DNA of 50,639 nucleotides, taken from Jannaschia pohangensis (GTDB lineage Bacteria; Pseudomonadota; Alphaproteobacteria; Rhodobacterales; Rhodobacteraceae). A model generated the notes under the pieces. That model searched no databases, had not been told where the DNA came from, and saw nothing but the letters and a program-made list of their open reading frames with translations. How positions within the stretch are numbered: position 1 is the stretch's first letter; every line of letters begins with the position of its first letter. The DNA is taken from assembly GCF_900113875.1 (NCBI RefSeq), contig NZ_FORA01000009.1, positions 1 through 50,639 of the forward strand, given 5' to 3'. Below are positions 1 to 7,886 of this stretch, in pieces. Position numbers and translations under genes: made by a program.

Positions 1-95
1 ACGCCCGAAAACCCGCTGACGGCGGCGTTGAGGCCGATGACATGCGGCACGGGGCGGAGTTCGGCCAGGCGCAGCGCGATGGCCCCGCCGGCGGA
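1..95. repeat. Terminal direct repeat, left copy (circle join)
   Basis: These 95 bases are identical to the last 95 bases (50545-50639). The bchO reading frame runs through the join without a break. This is the signature of a circular molecule whose sequence was written slightly past its closing point, probably an assembly overlap of one k-mer length, rather than a biological long terminal repeat. The circle is then 50,544 bp. Confidence 0.95.
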
Positions 96-419
96 ATGGC
101 CGATCAGGGCGGCGGGGTCCCAACCCTGGTCGTCCATCAGGCGGGCGATATCCTCGGCCATGGGGTCGAGACCGCAGCGGCCCGGTGCGCCCATCCGGGT
201 AAAGCCCTGACCGGGCAGATCAAAGGCCACGACGCGGTGATCGCGGGCCAGACGGGGCATCAGGTGCCGCCAGCTCTGTGTCGCGCCACCCGCCCCGTGG
301 AGCAGGATCAGGAGCGGGCCCGCGCCCGTCTCGGTCACGTGCCAGCGGTGCGGGGTGCAATCGACGATGCGGGAATGCTCGGCCAGCGGCCAGTCGGAGG
401 ACGTGCCGGGCCAGCGCAT
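1..419 (-). CDS. bchO: BchO, magnesium chelatase accessory alpha/beta hydrolase (N-terminal part)
   Basis: N-terminal 139-140 codons of BchO; the gene continues at 50544 on the circle and stops at 50112, giving 283 aa, normal for the family. The start ATG (419-417) lies 4 nt after the bchD stop, so the two are translationally coupled. Visible alpha/beta-hydrolase features are the oxyanion-hole HGAGG (residues 41-45) and the nucleophile elbow GHSAGG (107-112, Ser109). The acid and histidine are in the other part. BchO is found with bchI and bchD in purple bacteria and is linked to Mg insertion into protoporphyrin IX, but its exact reaction is not settled. Identity is strong from sequence and from operon position crtA-bchI-bchD-bchO. 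Confidence 0.93.
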   Translation of the reverse strand, partial: MRWPGTSSDWPLAEHSRIVDCTPHRWHVTETGAGPLLILLHGAGGATQSWRHLMPRLARDHRVVAFDLPGQGFTRMGAPGRCGLDPMAEDIARLMDDQGWDPAALIGHSAGGAIALRLAELRPVPHVIGLNAAVSGFSG

Positions 420-423
420 CGGG

Positions 424-2079
424 TCAGTCGCCCATTGCGGCGCTGATGGCCCCCGAAAGGCTGCGCGCGTCGGCGCGGGGCAGGGGCAGATAGGCACCGC
501 CAAGCGTCTGGGCCATTTGGCGCAGGCTGTCTTCGGGGCGACGGCCGGTGTCGATCACGATGGCGTCGAGCCGGTCGGCGGCCAGAAGGCGGGTCAGGCG
601 GGTCACATCCTCGGCCGCCTGCGCGCGATTGGCGGTGCCGTCCAGCGCGATGTTGCTGCGCCCGTCGGTGAGCAGGACGAGGGTCGGGGTCAGGCCCTTG
701 CGGCGGGCGGCCCGTGCCATGGCCTGGGCCTCGACCAAGCCCGAGGCGAGAGGGGTCGCGCCGCCGCCGGGCAGATCGGCCAGTCGGCGCTTCGTCTGGA
801 CCAGCGAGCGGGTGGGCGGCAGCAGCAGATCTGCCTCGCGCCCCCGGAAGGCGATCAGGGCGACGTGGTCGCGGCGGGCATAGGCCTCGGCCAGCAGGAG
901 TTCGACCGCGCCCTTTGCCTCGGCCAGACGCGCGATTGCGGCGGAGCCTGAGGCATCGACAGCAAAGATCAGCAGGCGGTCGGAGGTCTGCTCGTAGCGT
1001 TTGTGGCGCAGGTCGGAGGTCAGGATGATCGGACCCGTGCGCTCGGGAAATTGGCGCTTGCGCAGCGTCTGCCATGGGGCGGCGGCGCGCAGGCTGGCGA
1101 TGAGGTCGATGCGGGCCCCGGCGCCGCCGCGCGCACCCCGGGCGGGCAGGGGGCGACCGCGCCGGTTGCCCTGACGTTTCGCGCCCGAGCCACTGCCGGA
1201 GCCGCTGCGCGTCTGGCCCGCGTTCAGGCGCGCCAGAAGGTCGGGGGGCAGAGCGGCGCGGATCGCCTCGATGAGCATGTCGTCGGGCAGGGCGTCGGCC
1301 TGTTCGGTGTCGCCCCGGTCGGGCTGGTCGTACTGGTCGTCGGATTGCGGTTCCGGCGTAGGGTCGTCTTCGGGCGGGGCGGGCAGGCGGGTGGCCCGGT
1401 GGGCAAGGACGAGTTGCACGGCCGTCGTGATGTCGTCCTCGGTCGGGCTGTCGTGGCCCATAACGGCGGTGAGGCCGCGAAGGGCGCGCAGGGCCAGAAG
1501 GGGCGCGCGCAAGCCGTCGATGCCGAAGGCTTCGGCCAGGGCGACGATGCGGGGGGCGGTGTCGTCGGGGACTCTCGGGTCTGATTGCGTCTCTGACACG
1601 GGGGTTTCGGGGGTCGGCAGGTCGGCCATGGCAAGGCCGCCCAGGTCGATGTGAAAGGCGCAGCGGTCGGTGAGGTCGGCGGGCAGCGCCTCGTCCTCCT
1701 TGCCCTCGTCACAGGCGATGAGGGGGCCGTGACCGGCGTCCAGATGCGCGGCGAGGCGCTTGGCGACGAAGGGCTGCGCCCGCTCGCCCATGGGCAGGAT
1801 CAGGGGGCCACCCCAGGCCAGCAGGCCGCGCGTCATCACCGGCGCGCCGGCGGCCAGCGTGGCCTGAACGTCGAGGCCGCCGTCGAGGTCTTCGGGGCCG
1901 ACGGTCACGGGCACCTTGCGCAGGGGGCCGAGCGTGGCGCGACAGAGATCGAGGGCCGCGCTTTGGGCGGGGCCAACGCGCCCGCGCAGGACCAGACCGC
2001 CCAGACCCGGATCGGCGCGCAGAAGGCGCAGGGCCAGCGTCAGGCGCGCCCAGGTGTCGAGGGCGGGCGCGTCGGTCAC
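424..2079 (-). CDS. bchD: BchD, magnesium chelatase subunit D
   Basis: Subunit D of the ATP-dependent Mg-chelatase (BchI, BchD, BchH), which inserts Mg2+ into protoporphyrin IX at the first committed step of bacteriochlorophyll synthesis. The 551-aa protein has a degenerate AAA+ N-terminal half, an acidic/Pro-rich linker (about 232-268), a Gly/Ser-Arg basic stretch (about 290-322), and a C-terminal von Willebrand A integrin-like domain with the MIDAS motif DASGS (375-379). The AAA+ half lacks a proper Walker A, as is usual for BchD. Its ATG overlaps the bchI stop by 4 nt (ATGA). Cytoplasmic. Confidence 0.96.
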   Translation of the reverse strand: MTDAPALDTWARLTLALRLLRADPGLGGLVLRGRVGPAQSAALDLCRATLGPLRKVPVTVGPEDLDGGLDVQATLAAGAPVMTRGLLAWGGPLILPMGERAQPFVAKRLAAHLDAGHGPLIACDEGKEDEALPADLTDRCAFHIDLGGLAMADLPTPETPVSETQSDPRVPDDTAPRIVALAEAFGIDGLRAPLLALRALRGLTAVMGHDSPTEDDITTAVQLVLAHRATRLPAPPEDDPTPEPQSDDQYDQPDRGDTEQADALPDDMLIEAIRAALPPDLLARLNAGQTRSGSGSGSGAKRQGNRRGRPLPARGARGGAGARIDLIASLRAAAPWQTLRKRQFPERTGPIILTSDLRHKRYEQTSDRLLIFAVDASGSAAIARLAEAKGAVELLLAEAYARRDHVALIAFRGREADLLLPPTRSLVQTKRRLADLPGGGATPLASGLVEAQAMARAARRKGLTPTLVLLTDGRSNIALDGTANRAQAAEDVTRLTRLLAADRLDAIVIDTGRRPEDSLRQMAQTLGGAYLPLPRADARSLSGAISAAMGD

Positions 2080-3089
2080 GCCCCGAGCACCTCGGCCACC
2101 GTGCGGGCGACACGGGTGCCGGACCCGGCCTCGTCCAGCGGATCGCGGCGCAGGCGGTGGCGCAGGGCAAGGGTGGCGACGGCGCGGATATGGGTGCGGC
2201 CCACGGCGGTGTCATCGCGGAAGGCGGCAAAGGCGCGGGCGGCGCGCAGCAGGATGAGTTCGCCGCGCAGACCGTCGGACCCGAGGCGCAGGCAGAGGCC
2301 CGCGATATCCTCCAGCGCGCTGTCGGGGGTGGTAACCTGTTTCAGGGCCTGACGGGCGGTCACGATGCGGTCGCGCAGGGCGGCATCCTCGGCTTGCCAG
2401 CGGAGCATGAAGGCGCTGTGGTCGCGCTCATAGGCGTCGCGGCGGCGGATGACCTCCACGCGTTCCGAAACCTCCTTCGGGGAGGTGACGTCGACCGAGA
2501 GGCCGAAGCGGTCGAGGAGTTGGGGGCGCAGTTCGCCCTCCTCCGGGTTGCCGGAACCAACGAGGACGAAGCGCGCGGCGTGGCGGATCGACAGACCTTC
2601 GCGCTCCACCACGTTTTCGCCCGACTGGGCCACATCGAGCAGCAGGTCGACGATGTGATCCTCGAGCAGGTTGACCTCGTCGATATAGAGATAGCCACGG
2701 TTCGCCTTGGCCAGAAGACCCGGTTGAAACGCCTTTTCCCCCAGTGTCAGAGCCTTTTCGATGTCGAGCGCGCCGGTCACCCGATCTTCGGACGCGCCAA
2801 GCGGCAGGTCGACGACGGGGGTCGGGATGTCGTGCGAGACGTCGGGCAGGTCACCGGCCCAATCGGGGCAATCGGCGCGCTGTGCGGCGTTCACCGGACA
2901 GTCGCGGATCGCGGTGATGGGCGGCAGAAGGGCGGCCAGCGCGCGCACGGCGGTGGACTTGCCCGTGCCCCGGTCGCCGAAAACCAGGACGCCGCCGATG
3001 CTGGGGTCGATGGCGGTCAGGATCATCGCGGTCTTCATGTCCTCCTGCCCGACGATGGCCGAGAAGGGGAAGGGGTGGCGGGTGGTCAT
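2076..3089 (-). CDS. bchI: BchI, magnesium chelatase ATPase subunit I
   Basis: AAA+ ATPase motor of Mg-chelatase that forms rings with BchD and drives Mg insertion by BchH. 337 aa, the usual family length. Walker A is GDRGTGKST (38-46) and Walker B is YLYIDE (134-139), followed by NLLEDH. An upstream in-frame extension exists, but the ATG at 3089 is chosen because it starts the conserved protein, follows an AAAGGA ribosome site, and overlaps the crtA stop as ATGA. Second gene of the crtA-bchI-bchD-bchO operon. Confidence 0.97.
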   Translation of the reverse strand: MTTRHPFPFSAIVGQEDMKTAMILTAIDPSIGGVLVFGDRGTGKSTAVRALAALLPPITAIRDCPVNAAQRADCPDWAGDLPDVSHDIPTPVVDLPLGASEDRVTGALDIEKALTLGEKAFQPGLLAKANRGYLYIDEVNLLEDHIVDLLLDVAQSGENVVEREGLSIRHAARFVLVGSGNPEEGELRPQLLDRFGLSVDVTSPKEVSERVEVIRRRDAYERDHSAFMLRWQAEDAALRDRIVTARQALKQVTTPDSALEDIAGLCLRLGSDGLRGELILLRAARAFAAFRDDTAVGRTHIRAVATLALRHRLRRDPLDEAGSGTRVARTVAEVLGA

Positions 3090-3790
3090 GCGGTGTCCTT
3101 TCGCAGGGGCGACGCGCCGCCCCAGGTGCCGGTGTCGTCGAGAAGGGCGAAACGGGCATAGAGTTCTTCCTGAAACCAGCCTTCGTCCCGGACGGCGCGG
3201 ATCGCGTCGCCATGGGGCCCGGAGCGGGCGAAGGCCGCCATGCGGGCGGCGTCGGGCCAGATCGAGAAGGTGACCTGATGCAACCAAGGAACCTCGCCGA
3301 TGCCGATCTTGAACATGACGTTCGGATCGCGCCCGATAACGCGGCTGATGTCGGGGACTCGGCTCCAGAAGCGGCGCATCAGCCCCGGTTTGACCGTGGC
3401 GCGGGTGAGGGCGGCGAGGGGGCCCGAGGTGTCCTGGGTGTCGGAGACGGCAAAGGGTGCCACGCCCGACCAGGCGCCGCGCACCGATTGCGGCGACAAA
3501 AACACCGTCCAGGATTCGGCGGCGCGGACGCGGTAGCGGCGAAACACCGCAGCCTGATCCAGCCGCGCGCGGGCCGTGGCAAGGTCGGGCCAGGTCGAGA
3601 TGATCGCATAGACCGCCGTATTGGGGCGGGGGGTAAAGCCTTCGCCCGTGCCCGAGCCGCAGAGTTTCCAGAAGCCGATGTCGGGAACGCGGGCCATCGC
3701 GGGACGCGCCAGACCCATCATGGCAAAGGCCCAGAGACGCGCGGCCACGGGGCCGAACCTGTAAAAGGTGATGCTGACGACTTGAGTCAT
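3086..3790 (-). CDS. crtA: CrtA, spheroidene monooxygenase
   Basis: Oxygen-dependent ketolase that converts spheroidene to spheroidenone, the pink carotenoid of aerobically grown purple bacteria. The 234-aa protein shows the conserved family stretches RVPDIGFWKLCGSGTGEGF near the N-terminus and PNVMFKIGIGEVPWLHQVTFSIW in the C-terminal half. It is first in the operon with bchIDO. Its promoter faces crtI across 109 bp holding two PpsR boxes. Presence of crtA predicts spheroidenone and fits an aerobic lifestyle. Confidence 0.95.
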   Translation of the reverse strand: MTQVVSITFYRFGPVAARLWAFAMMGLARPAMARVPDIGFWKLCGSGTGEGFTPRPNTAVYAIISTWPDLATARARLDQAAVFRRYRVRAAESWTVFLSPQSVRGAWSGVAPFAVSDTQDTSGPLAALTRATVKPGLMRRFWSRVPDISRVIGRDPNVMFKIGIGEVPWLHQVTFSIWPDAARMAAFARSGPHGDAIRAVRDEGWFQEELYARFALLDDTGTWGGASPLRKDTA

Positions 3791-3807
3791 TCCGGCGAGT
3801 CCCCGAC

Positions 3808-3882
3808 TGTCAACCTAGCCTGACATAACTTGGCCAGCCATGGAAGCGTATGGGCAGAAAAGATTGTAAACCAAACTGGACA
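3808..3882. promoter_or_regulatory. Two PpsR/CrtJ boxes between crtA and crtI
   Basis: Two perfect TGT-N12-ACA palindromic boxes at 3808-3825 (TGTCAACCTAGCCTGACA) and 3865-3882 (TGTAAACCAAACTGGACA) lie in the divergent crtA/crtI promoter region. PpsR/CrtJ binds such paired sites cooperatively and represses under oxygen and light; the ppsR gene is on this replicon. Binding is inferred, the motif is seen. Confidence 0.88.
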
Positions 3883-3899
3883 GTCCTACAGTTTGCAAC

Positions 3900-5468
3900 A
3901 TGACCAACCGCATCCCACACCCCGCCACCGCGCCCGACGACGGCCATGCAATCGTCATTGGTGCGGGGCTTGGGGGCCTCGCCTCGGCCATGCGGCTTGG
4001 GGCCAAGGGGTATCGCGTCACCGTTCTGGACCGGCTGGACCGGGCGGGCGGGCGCGGATCGTCGATCAGCCAGGACGGCCACCGATTCGATCTGGGTCCG
4101 ACCATCGTCACCGCACCGCAGGTCTTCGAAGAGCTGTGGGCCGCCTGCGGGCGCGATTTCCGCCGCGATGTCGACCTGCGCCCCGTCGATCCGTTCTATG
4201 AGGTCCGCTGGCCCGATGGCACGCGGTTCCGCGCCACGGGGGACGACGCGAAGATGATGGAGGAGGTGGCCCGCATCTCTCCGGGGGATGTGCGCGGCTA
4301 CATGAGATTCCTGAAGGATGCGCAGGCGCGCTATGTCGTCGGGTACGAGGGCATGGTGGCGAAACCGATGCACCGCCTGTGGGAGACGATCAAGGTCCTG
4401 CCCCGGTTCGCGATGCTGCGCGCCGACCGCTCGATCTATGGCCATGCCGCCGCGCGGGTGCGGGACGAAAAGCTGCGCATGGCGCTGTCGTTTCATCCGC
4501 TCTTCATCGGGGGCGACCCGATGCATGTGACGTCGATGTATGCGCTGGTCGCGCATCTGGAGAAGACCTTCGGCGTGCATTACGCCATGGGCGGGGTGCA
4601 GGCGATTGCCGACGCCATGGCCGACGTGGTGCGCGATCAGGGCGGAATCATCCGCCAGGGTGTCGAGGTCGATGAGATCCTGATCAAGGGGAATGCCGCG
4701 CGCGGTGTCCGCCTGACCGACGGTCAGGAGATGGCCGCGCCGCTGATCGTGTCGAACGCCGATGCCGGGCACACCTATGACCGCCTGCTGCGCAATCACA
4801 AACGCCGCCGCTGGACCCGTCGCAAGCTGGCGGCGAAACGGTGGTCCATGGGTCTCTATGTCTGGTATTTCGGCACCAGGGGCACGCGCGGCGATTGGGC
4901 GGACCTGGGGCATCACACGATCCTGAACGGGCCGCGCTATACCGGGCTGCTGCGCGACATCTTCCTGCGCGGCAAGCTGTCGGATGATTTCAGTCTTTAT
5001 ATCCACCGCCCCTCGGTCACCGATCCGACGGTTGCGCCCAAGGGCGACGACACCTTCTATGTGCTGTCGCCGGTGCCGCATCTGGGGTGGGACGATCCCG
5101 TCGATTGGGAGGCCGAGGCGCCGAAGTATCGCGACAAGATCGCCGCCGTTCTGGAAACCGTCATGCCGGGGTTCCGCGACAAGATCAGCACGCAAACCGA
5201 GTTCACCCCCGCCACCTTCCGCGACCGATATCTGTCGCCCCATGGCTGCGGGTTCTCGATCGAGCCGCGCATCCTGCAAAGCGCCTGGTTCCGGCCCCAT
5301 AACGTCAGCGAAGAGGCGAAGGGCCTGTTCCTCGTTGGGGCGGGCACGCATCCCGGCGCGGGCCTGCCCGGTGTCGTGTCGAGTGCGACCGTCATCGACA
5401 AGATGATCCCCGATTGCCCCGTGGCCCGCAGCGCGGACACCACGCCGACCCGATTGGCCGCCGAATGA
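3900..5468 (+). CDS. crtI: CrtI, phytoene desaturase (neurosporene-forming type)
   Basis: FAD-dependent, membrane-associated desaturase introducing double bonds into phytoene; in spheroidene-pathway bacteria it stops at neurosporene (three steps). 522 aa. The N-terminal dinucleotide fold GAGLGG (21-26) is followed by LDRLDRAGGRGS, and the C-terminal FAD motif is LFLVGAGTHPGAGLPGVV. The start ATG lies 17 nt after the second PpsR box, with only a weak ribosome site. The stop overlaps the crtB ATG (ATGA). Number of desaturation steps is inferred from the accompanying crtA/C/D/F genes. Confidence 0.96.
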   Translation: MTNRIPHPATAPDDGHAIVIGAGLGGLASAMRLGAKGYRVTVLDRLDRAGGRGSSISQDGHRFDLGPTIVTAPQVFEELWAACGRDFRRDVDLRPVDPFYEVRWPDGTRFRATGDDAKMMEEVARISPGDVRGYMRFLKDAQARYVVGYEGMVAKPMHRLWETIKVLPRFAMLRADRSIYGHAAARVRDEKLRMALSFHPLFIGGDPMHVTSMYALVAHLEKTFGVHYAMGGVQAIADAMADVVRDQGGIIRQGVEVDEILIKGNAARGVRLTDGQEMAAPLIVSNADAGHTYDRLLRNHKRRRWTRRKLAAKRWSMGLYVWYFGTRGTRGDWADLGHHTILNGPRYTGLLRDIFLRGKLSDDFSLYIHRPSVTDPTVAPKGDDTFYVLSPVPHLGWDDPVDWEAEAPKYRDKIAAVLETVMPGFRDKISTQTEFTPATFRDRYLSPHGCGFSIEPRILQSAWFRPHNVSEEAKGLFLVGAGTHPGAGLPGVVSSATVIDKMIPDCPVARSADTTPTRLAAE

Positions 5469-6484
5469 CTTCGGCCGCCGACCTTGCCCATTGCCGCGAG
5501 GCGATCCGGACCGGGTCGCGGTCGTTCCATGCGGCGTCCAAGCTGCTGCCCGCGCGCGTGCGGGATCCGGCGCTGGCGCTCTATGCCTTTTGCCGACTCG
5601 CTGATGATGAGGTGGACGAGGGCTATGACAAGGCGCGCGCCGTGCTGCGGCTTCAGGCGCGGCTGGATGCGGTCTATGCGGGCACGCCTGACGATGCGCC
5701 CGAGGATCGGGCCTTTGCCGGTTTGGTCCGCGATTTCGACATGCCCCGCGCGCTGCCCGAAGCCCTGCTCGAGGGGTTGGCCTGGGACGCGACGGGCCGC
5801 CGCTATGCCAGCCTGTCCGACCTGCGGTCCTATTCCGCGCGGGTGGCCAGTGCGGTCGGCGCGATGATGTGCGTGCTGATGGGGGTGCGCGATGCCGATG
5901 CGCTGGCGCGGGCCTGCGATCTGGGCGTGGCGATGCAGTTGACGAACATCGCCCGCGACGTGGGCGAAGATGCGCGGGCCGGTCGGCTCTATCTGCCGAC
6001 GGAATGGCTGGCCGAGGCGGGCATCGACGCGGAGGCGTTTCTGGCCGATCCGCAGCCCACGCCCGAAATCCGCCGCATGACCCGTCGCCTGCTGTCCGAA
6101 GGTCAGCGGCTCTATATCCGGTCCGAGGCAGGGGTGGCGAAGTTGCCCCGGGGCGCGCGTCTGGGCATCTATGCCGCGCGCTACATCTATGCCGGGATCG
6201 GGACGGCGCTGCGGGCGCGGGGCCACGACAGCGTGACGTATCGGGCCCATACCAGGGGTCTGCACAAGGCGTTTCTGGCGGGCAAGGCGGCGCTGCGCAC
6301 GGGCGGGACGTTCGTCCTGCCGCAGTCGCCGGTGCTCTATGCCGCGCCGCTCGACGAGGTGCGCTTTCTGGTGGAGGCCGCCGCCGATGGTGCGCCACGC
6401 GCCCAGGGGCGGACGGCGGCCTTGTTGTCAGTGCTGGCCGACCTTCGGCAGGGCGTCGGCACGACGGGCGTTGCCGCGGAGTAG
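5465..6484 (+). CDS. crtB: CrtB, phytoene synthase
   Basis: Condenses two geranylgeranyl diphosphates head-to-head to phytoene. 339 aa. Both Asp-rich Mg-diphosphate motifs are visible: RLADDEVDEG (47-51 DDEVD) and NIARDVGED (161-169), the latter followed by the signature region GRLYLP. An upstream in-frame start near 5414 was rejected because the ATG at 5465 makes the normal N-terminus and an ATGA overlap with crtI. Confidence 0.96.
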   Translation: MTSAADLAHCREAIRTGSRSFHAASKLLPARVRDPALALYAFCRLADDEVDEGYDKARAVLRLQARLDAVYAGTPDDAPEDRAFAGLVRDFDMPRALPEALLEGLAWDATGRRYASLSDLRSYSARVASAVGAMMCVLMGVRDADALARACDLGVAMQLTNIARDVGEDARAGRLYLPTEWLAEAGIDAEAFLADPQPTPEIRRMTRRLLSEGQRLYIRSEAGVAKLPRGARLGIYAARYIYAGIGTALRARGHDSVTYRAHTRGLHKAFLAGKAALRTGGTFVLPQSPVLYAAPLDEVRFLVEAAADGAPRAQGRTAALLSVLADLRQGVGTTGVAAE

Positions 6485-6505
6485 CGGACGCACTAGGTGC
6501 CGTTC

Positions 6506-6985
6506 ATGAGCATCACACTTTTCCTTCTGTTTCTTCTGGCGTGCTGCGGCGCGGGCGCGACAGGCGCCGTGTTCCAGCCCGGGGCCTGGTACAAGTCGCT
6601 CGAGAAGCCGGACTGGACGCCGCCCGACTGGGTTTTCCCGGTGGCCTGGACGACGATCTATCTGTGCATTTCGTTCGCCGGGGCACGGGTCGCGGTTCTG
6701 GACGGGAACGAATTCGCCCTTGCCTTCTGGGCGATCCAGGGGGCTTTCGCCACACTCTGGACGCCGGTGTTCTTTGGCCTGCGCCGGCTCAAGGGGTCGC
6801 TTCTGGTGATGGTCGTGCTCTGGCCCGCCGTGGCCGGGGCGACGTGGTTCCACCTGCAACTGGATGTCTGGGCGGGGCTGGCGTTCCTGCCCTATCTGGT
6901 CTGGGTCACGGTGGCGGCGGCGCTCAATTTCCGGATGTGGCGGCTCAACCCGGATGTGACGCCGATCCGCCCGGGCGAGCTGTAG
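6506..6985 (+). CDS. tspO: TspO/CrtK tryptophan-rich sensory membrane protein
   Basis: Five-helix membrane protein (159 aa) of the TspO/MBR family, known in Rhodobacter as an oxygen-responsive modulator of photosynthesis gene expression that affects tetrapyrrole intermediates. Seen: hydrophobic start MSITLFLLFLL, the family core WYKSLEKPDWTPPDWVFPVAWT, and several further hydrophobic Trp-rich segments. The ATG at 6506 follows AGGTG; a GTG at 6497 would add three residues. It follows crtB closely, and its last 41 nt overlap the 3' end of the convergent crtC. Confidence 0.93.
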   Translation: MSITLFLLFLLACCGAGATGAVFQPGAWYKSLEKPDWTPPDWVFPVAWTTIYLCISFAGARVAVLDGNEFALAFWAIQGAFATLWTPVFFGLRRLKGSLLVMVVLWPAVAGATWFHLQLDVWAGLAFLPYLVWVTVAAALNFRMWRLNPDVTPIRPGEL

Positions 6986-7886
6986 GCCAGCCTGACCGGC
7001 GCGGGACCCGCACCGCCAGCATCGGTTTCAAGAGCGGATTGGCATATCGCGTCAGATCCAGCGTTTCGTGCACGCCGGTGACGGTTTCCCCGTTCAGCGT
7101 CGTCTCGACCACTGCGCGATTGTAGAACGGCGCGTCCAGCATCGGCTTTACCTGTCGCGGTGTGGTGCCGGGGTCGGCGCGGGTCTCGCGGCGCAACAGC
7201 CAGTTGGACCGCCGGAAGGCCGTGACCGGCGGCGGGGTCACATCGCGCCCGGTGCCGTCGCGGTCGAAGGTGAAACCGGCGGCCAGTGTGCTGCCGTCGC
7301 GGCGGGTCGCGTCATAGATGCAGGTGGCCCCCCCGCGGGTCGGATAGCGGCCCCAGGTCCAATAGGTGAAATCGTCCTCGAGCGGCCGTGTCCCGAAATT
7401 GGCGTCGAAATAGCCGTGGCCCGAGAACGTCCAACCGGGTGCATCCAGGTCGACCTTGATCCGCGCGACCGGGGCGAAGGGCCGCCAGACATGCGCGCCG
7501 TCGGGGGTTAGCGGAAGCTCGACCCCGGTGACGGCGGCGGGGGTGACCGTGATTCGGCCCCGCATCCGCGAGATAAGCGGCGGCGAGGAGATTTCGTTGA
7601 CGTCGATGCGCAGCTCGTGCCCCGTCCAGTGCATTTCCGACGGCCCGATCCGAAGGCGGGTGTCGGTCTGGCGCAGGGCGTCGCGGCCCCGGTCGGTCAT
7701 GGCAAAGCGCCCGCCCGGGCCATAGGTCGCGACGTTGAGGCAGCAGTGGTTTGCCGGATCGCCCCGCCCGGACCAGTGATACCAGGGCGAGAAGACCGAG
7801 CCGATGAACCCTATGACCGAGATCGCGCGGGTGCCGTCATCGCTGACCCCGTCGACATACCACCAGGCATAGCCGCCCGGCGGGAC
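6945..7886 (-). CDS. crtC: CrtC, hydroxyneurosporene synthase (carotenoid 1,2-hydratase); start unclear
   Basis: Adds water across the C-1,2 double bond of neurosporene. The conserved family sequence begins with VPPGGYAWWYVDGVSDDG and continues through FIGSVFSPWYHWSG and HCCLNVATYGPGGRFAMTDRG. The open frame extends to an ATG at 8192, but that stretch is merely crtD read in another frame. No ATG, GTG or TTG lies in this frame between 8192 and the conserved region; at the place where related proteins appear to start (before the FIGSV block) the codons are GTC ATA, the ATA overlapping the crtD stop. The coordinate 7886 marks the first clearly conserved codon, not a proven start. The 3' end overlaps tspO. 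Confidence 0.85.
   Translation of the reverse strand, partial: VPPGGYAWWYVDGVSDDGTRAISVIGFIGSVFSPWYHWSGRGDPANHCCLNVATYGPGGRFAMTDRGRDALRQTDTRLRIGPSEMHWTGHELRIDVNEISSPPLISRMRGRITVTPAAVTGVELPLTPDGAHVWRPFAPVARIKVDLDAPGWTFSGHGYFDANFGTRPLEDDFTYWTWGRYPTRGGATCIYDATRRDGSTLAAGFTFDRDGTGRDVTPPPVTAFRRSNWLLRRETRADPGTTPRQVKPMLDAPFYNRAVVETTLNGETVTGVHETLDLTRYANPLLKPMLAVRVPRRSGWPTARPGGSASHPG

Noticed and set aside
1-95. Terminal repeat as a phage-like or transposon end
   Set aside because: It lies wholly inside bchO and the gene is intact only when the two copies are merged, so circular overlap is the simple explanation.
3810-6398. 862-codon open frame on the minus strand across crtI and crtB
   Set aside because: Antisense shadow of two certain genes; composition is Arg/Pro/Ala-rich as expected from high-GC third positions, with no family motif.
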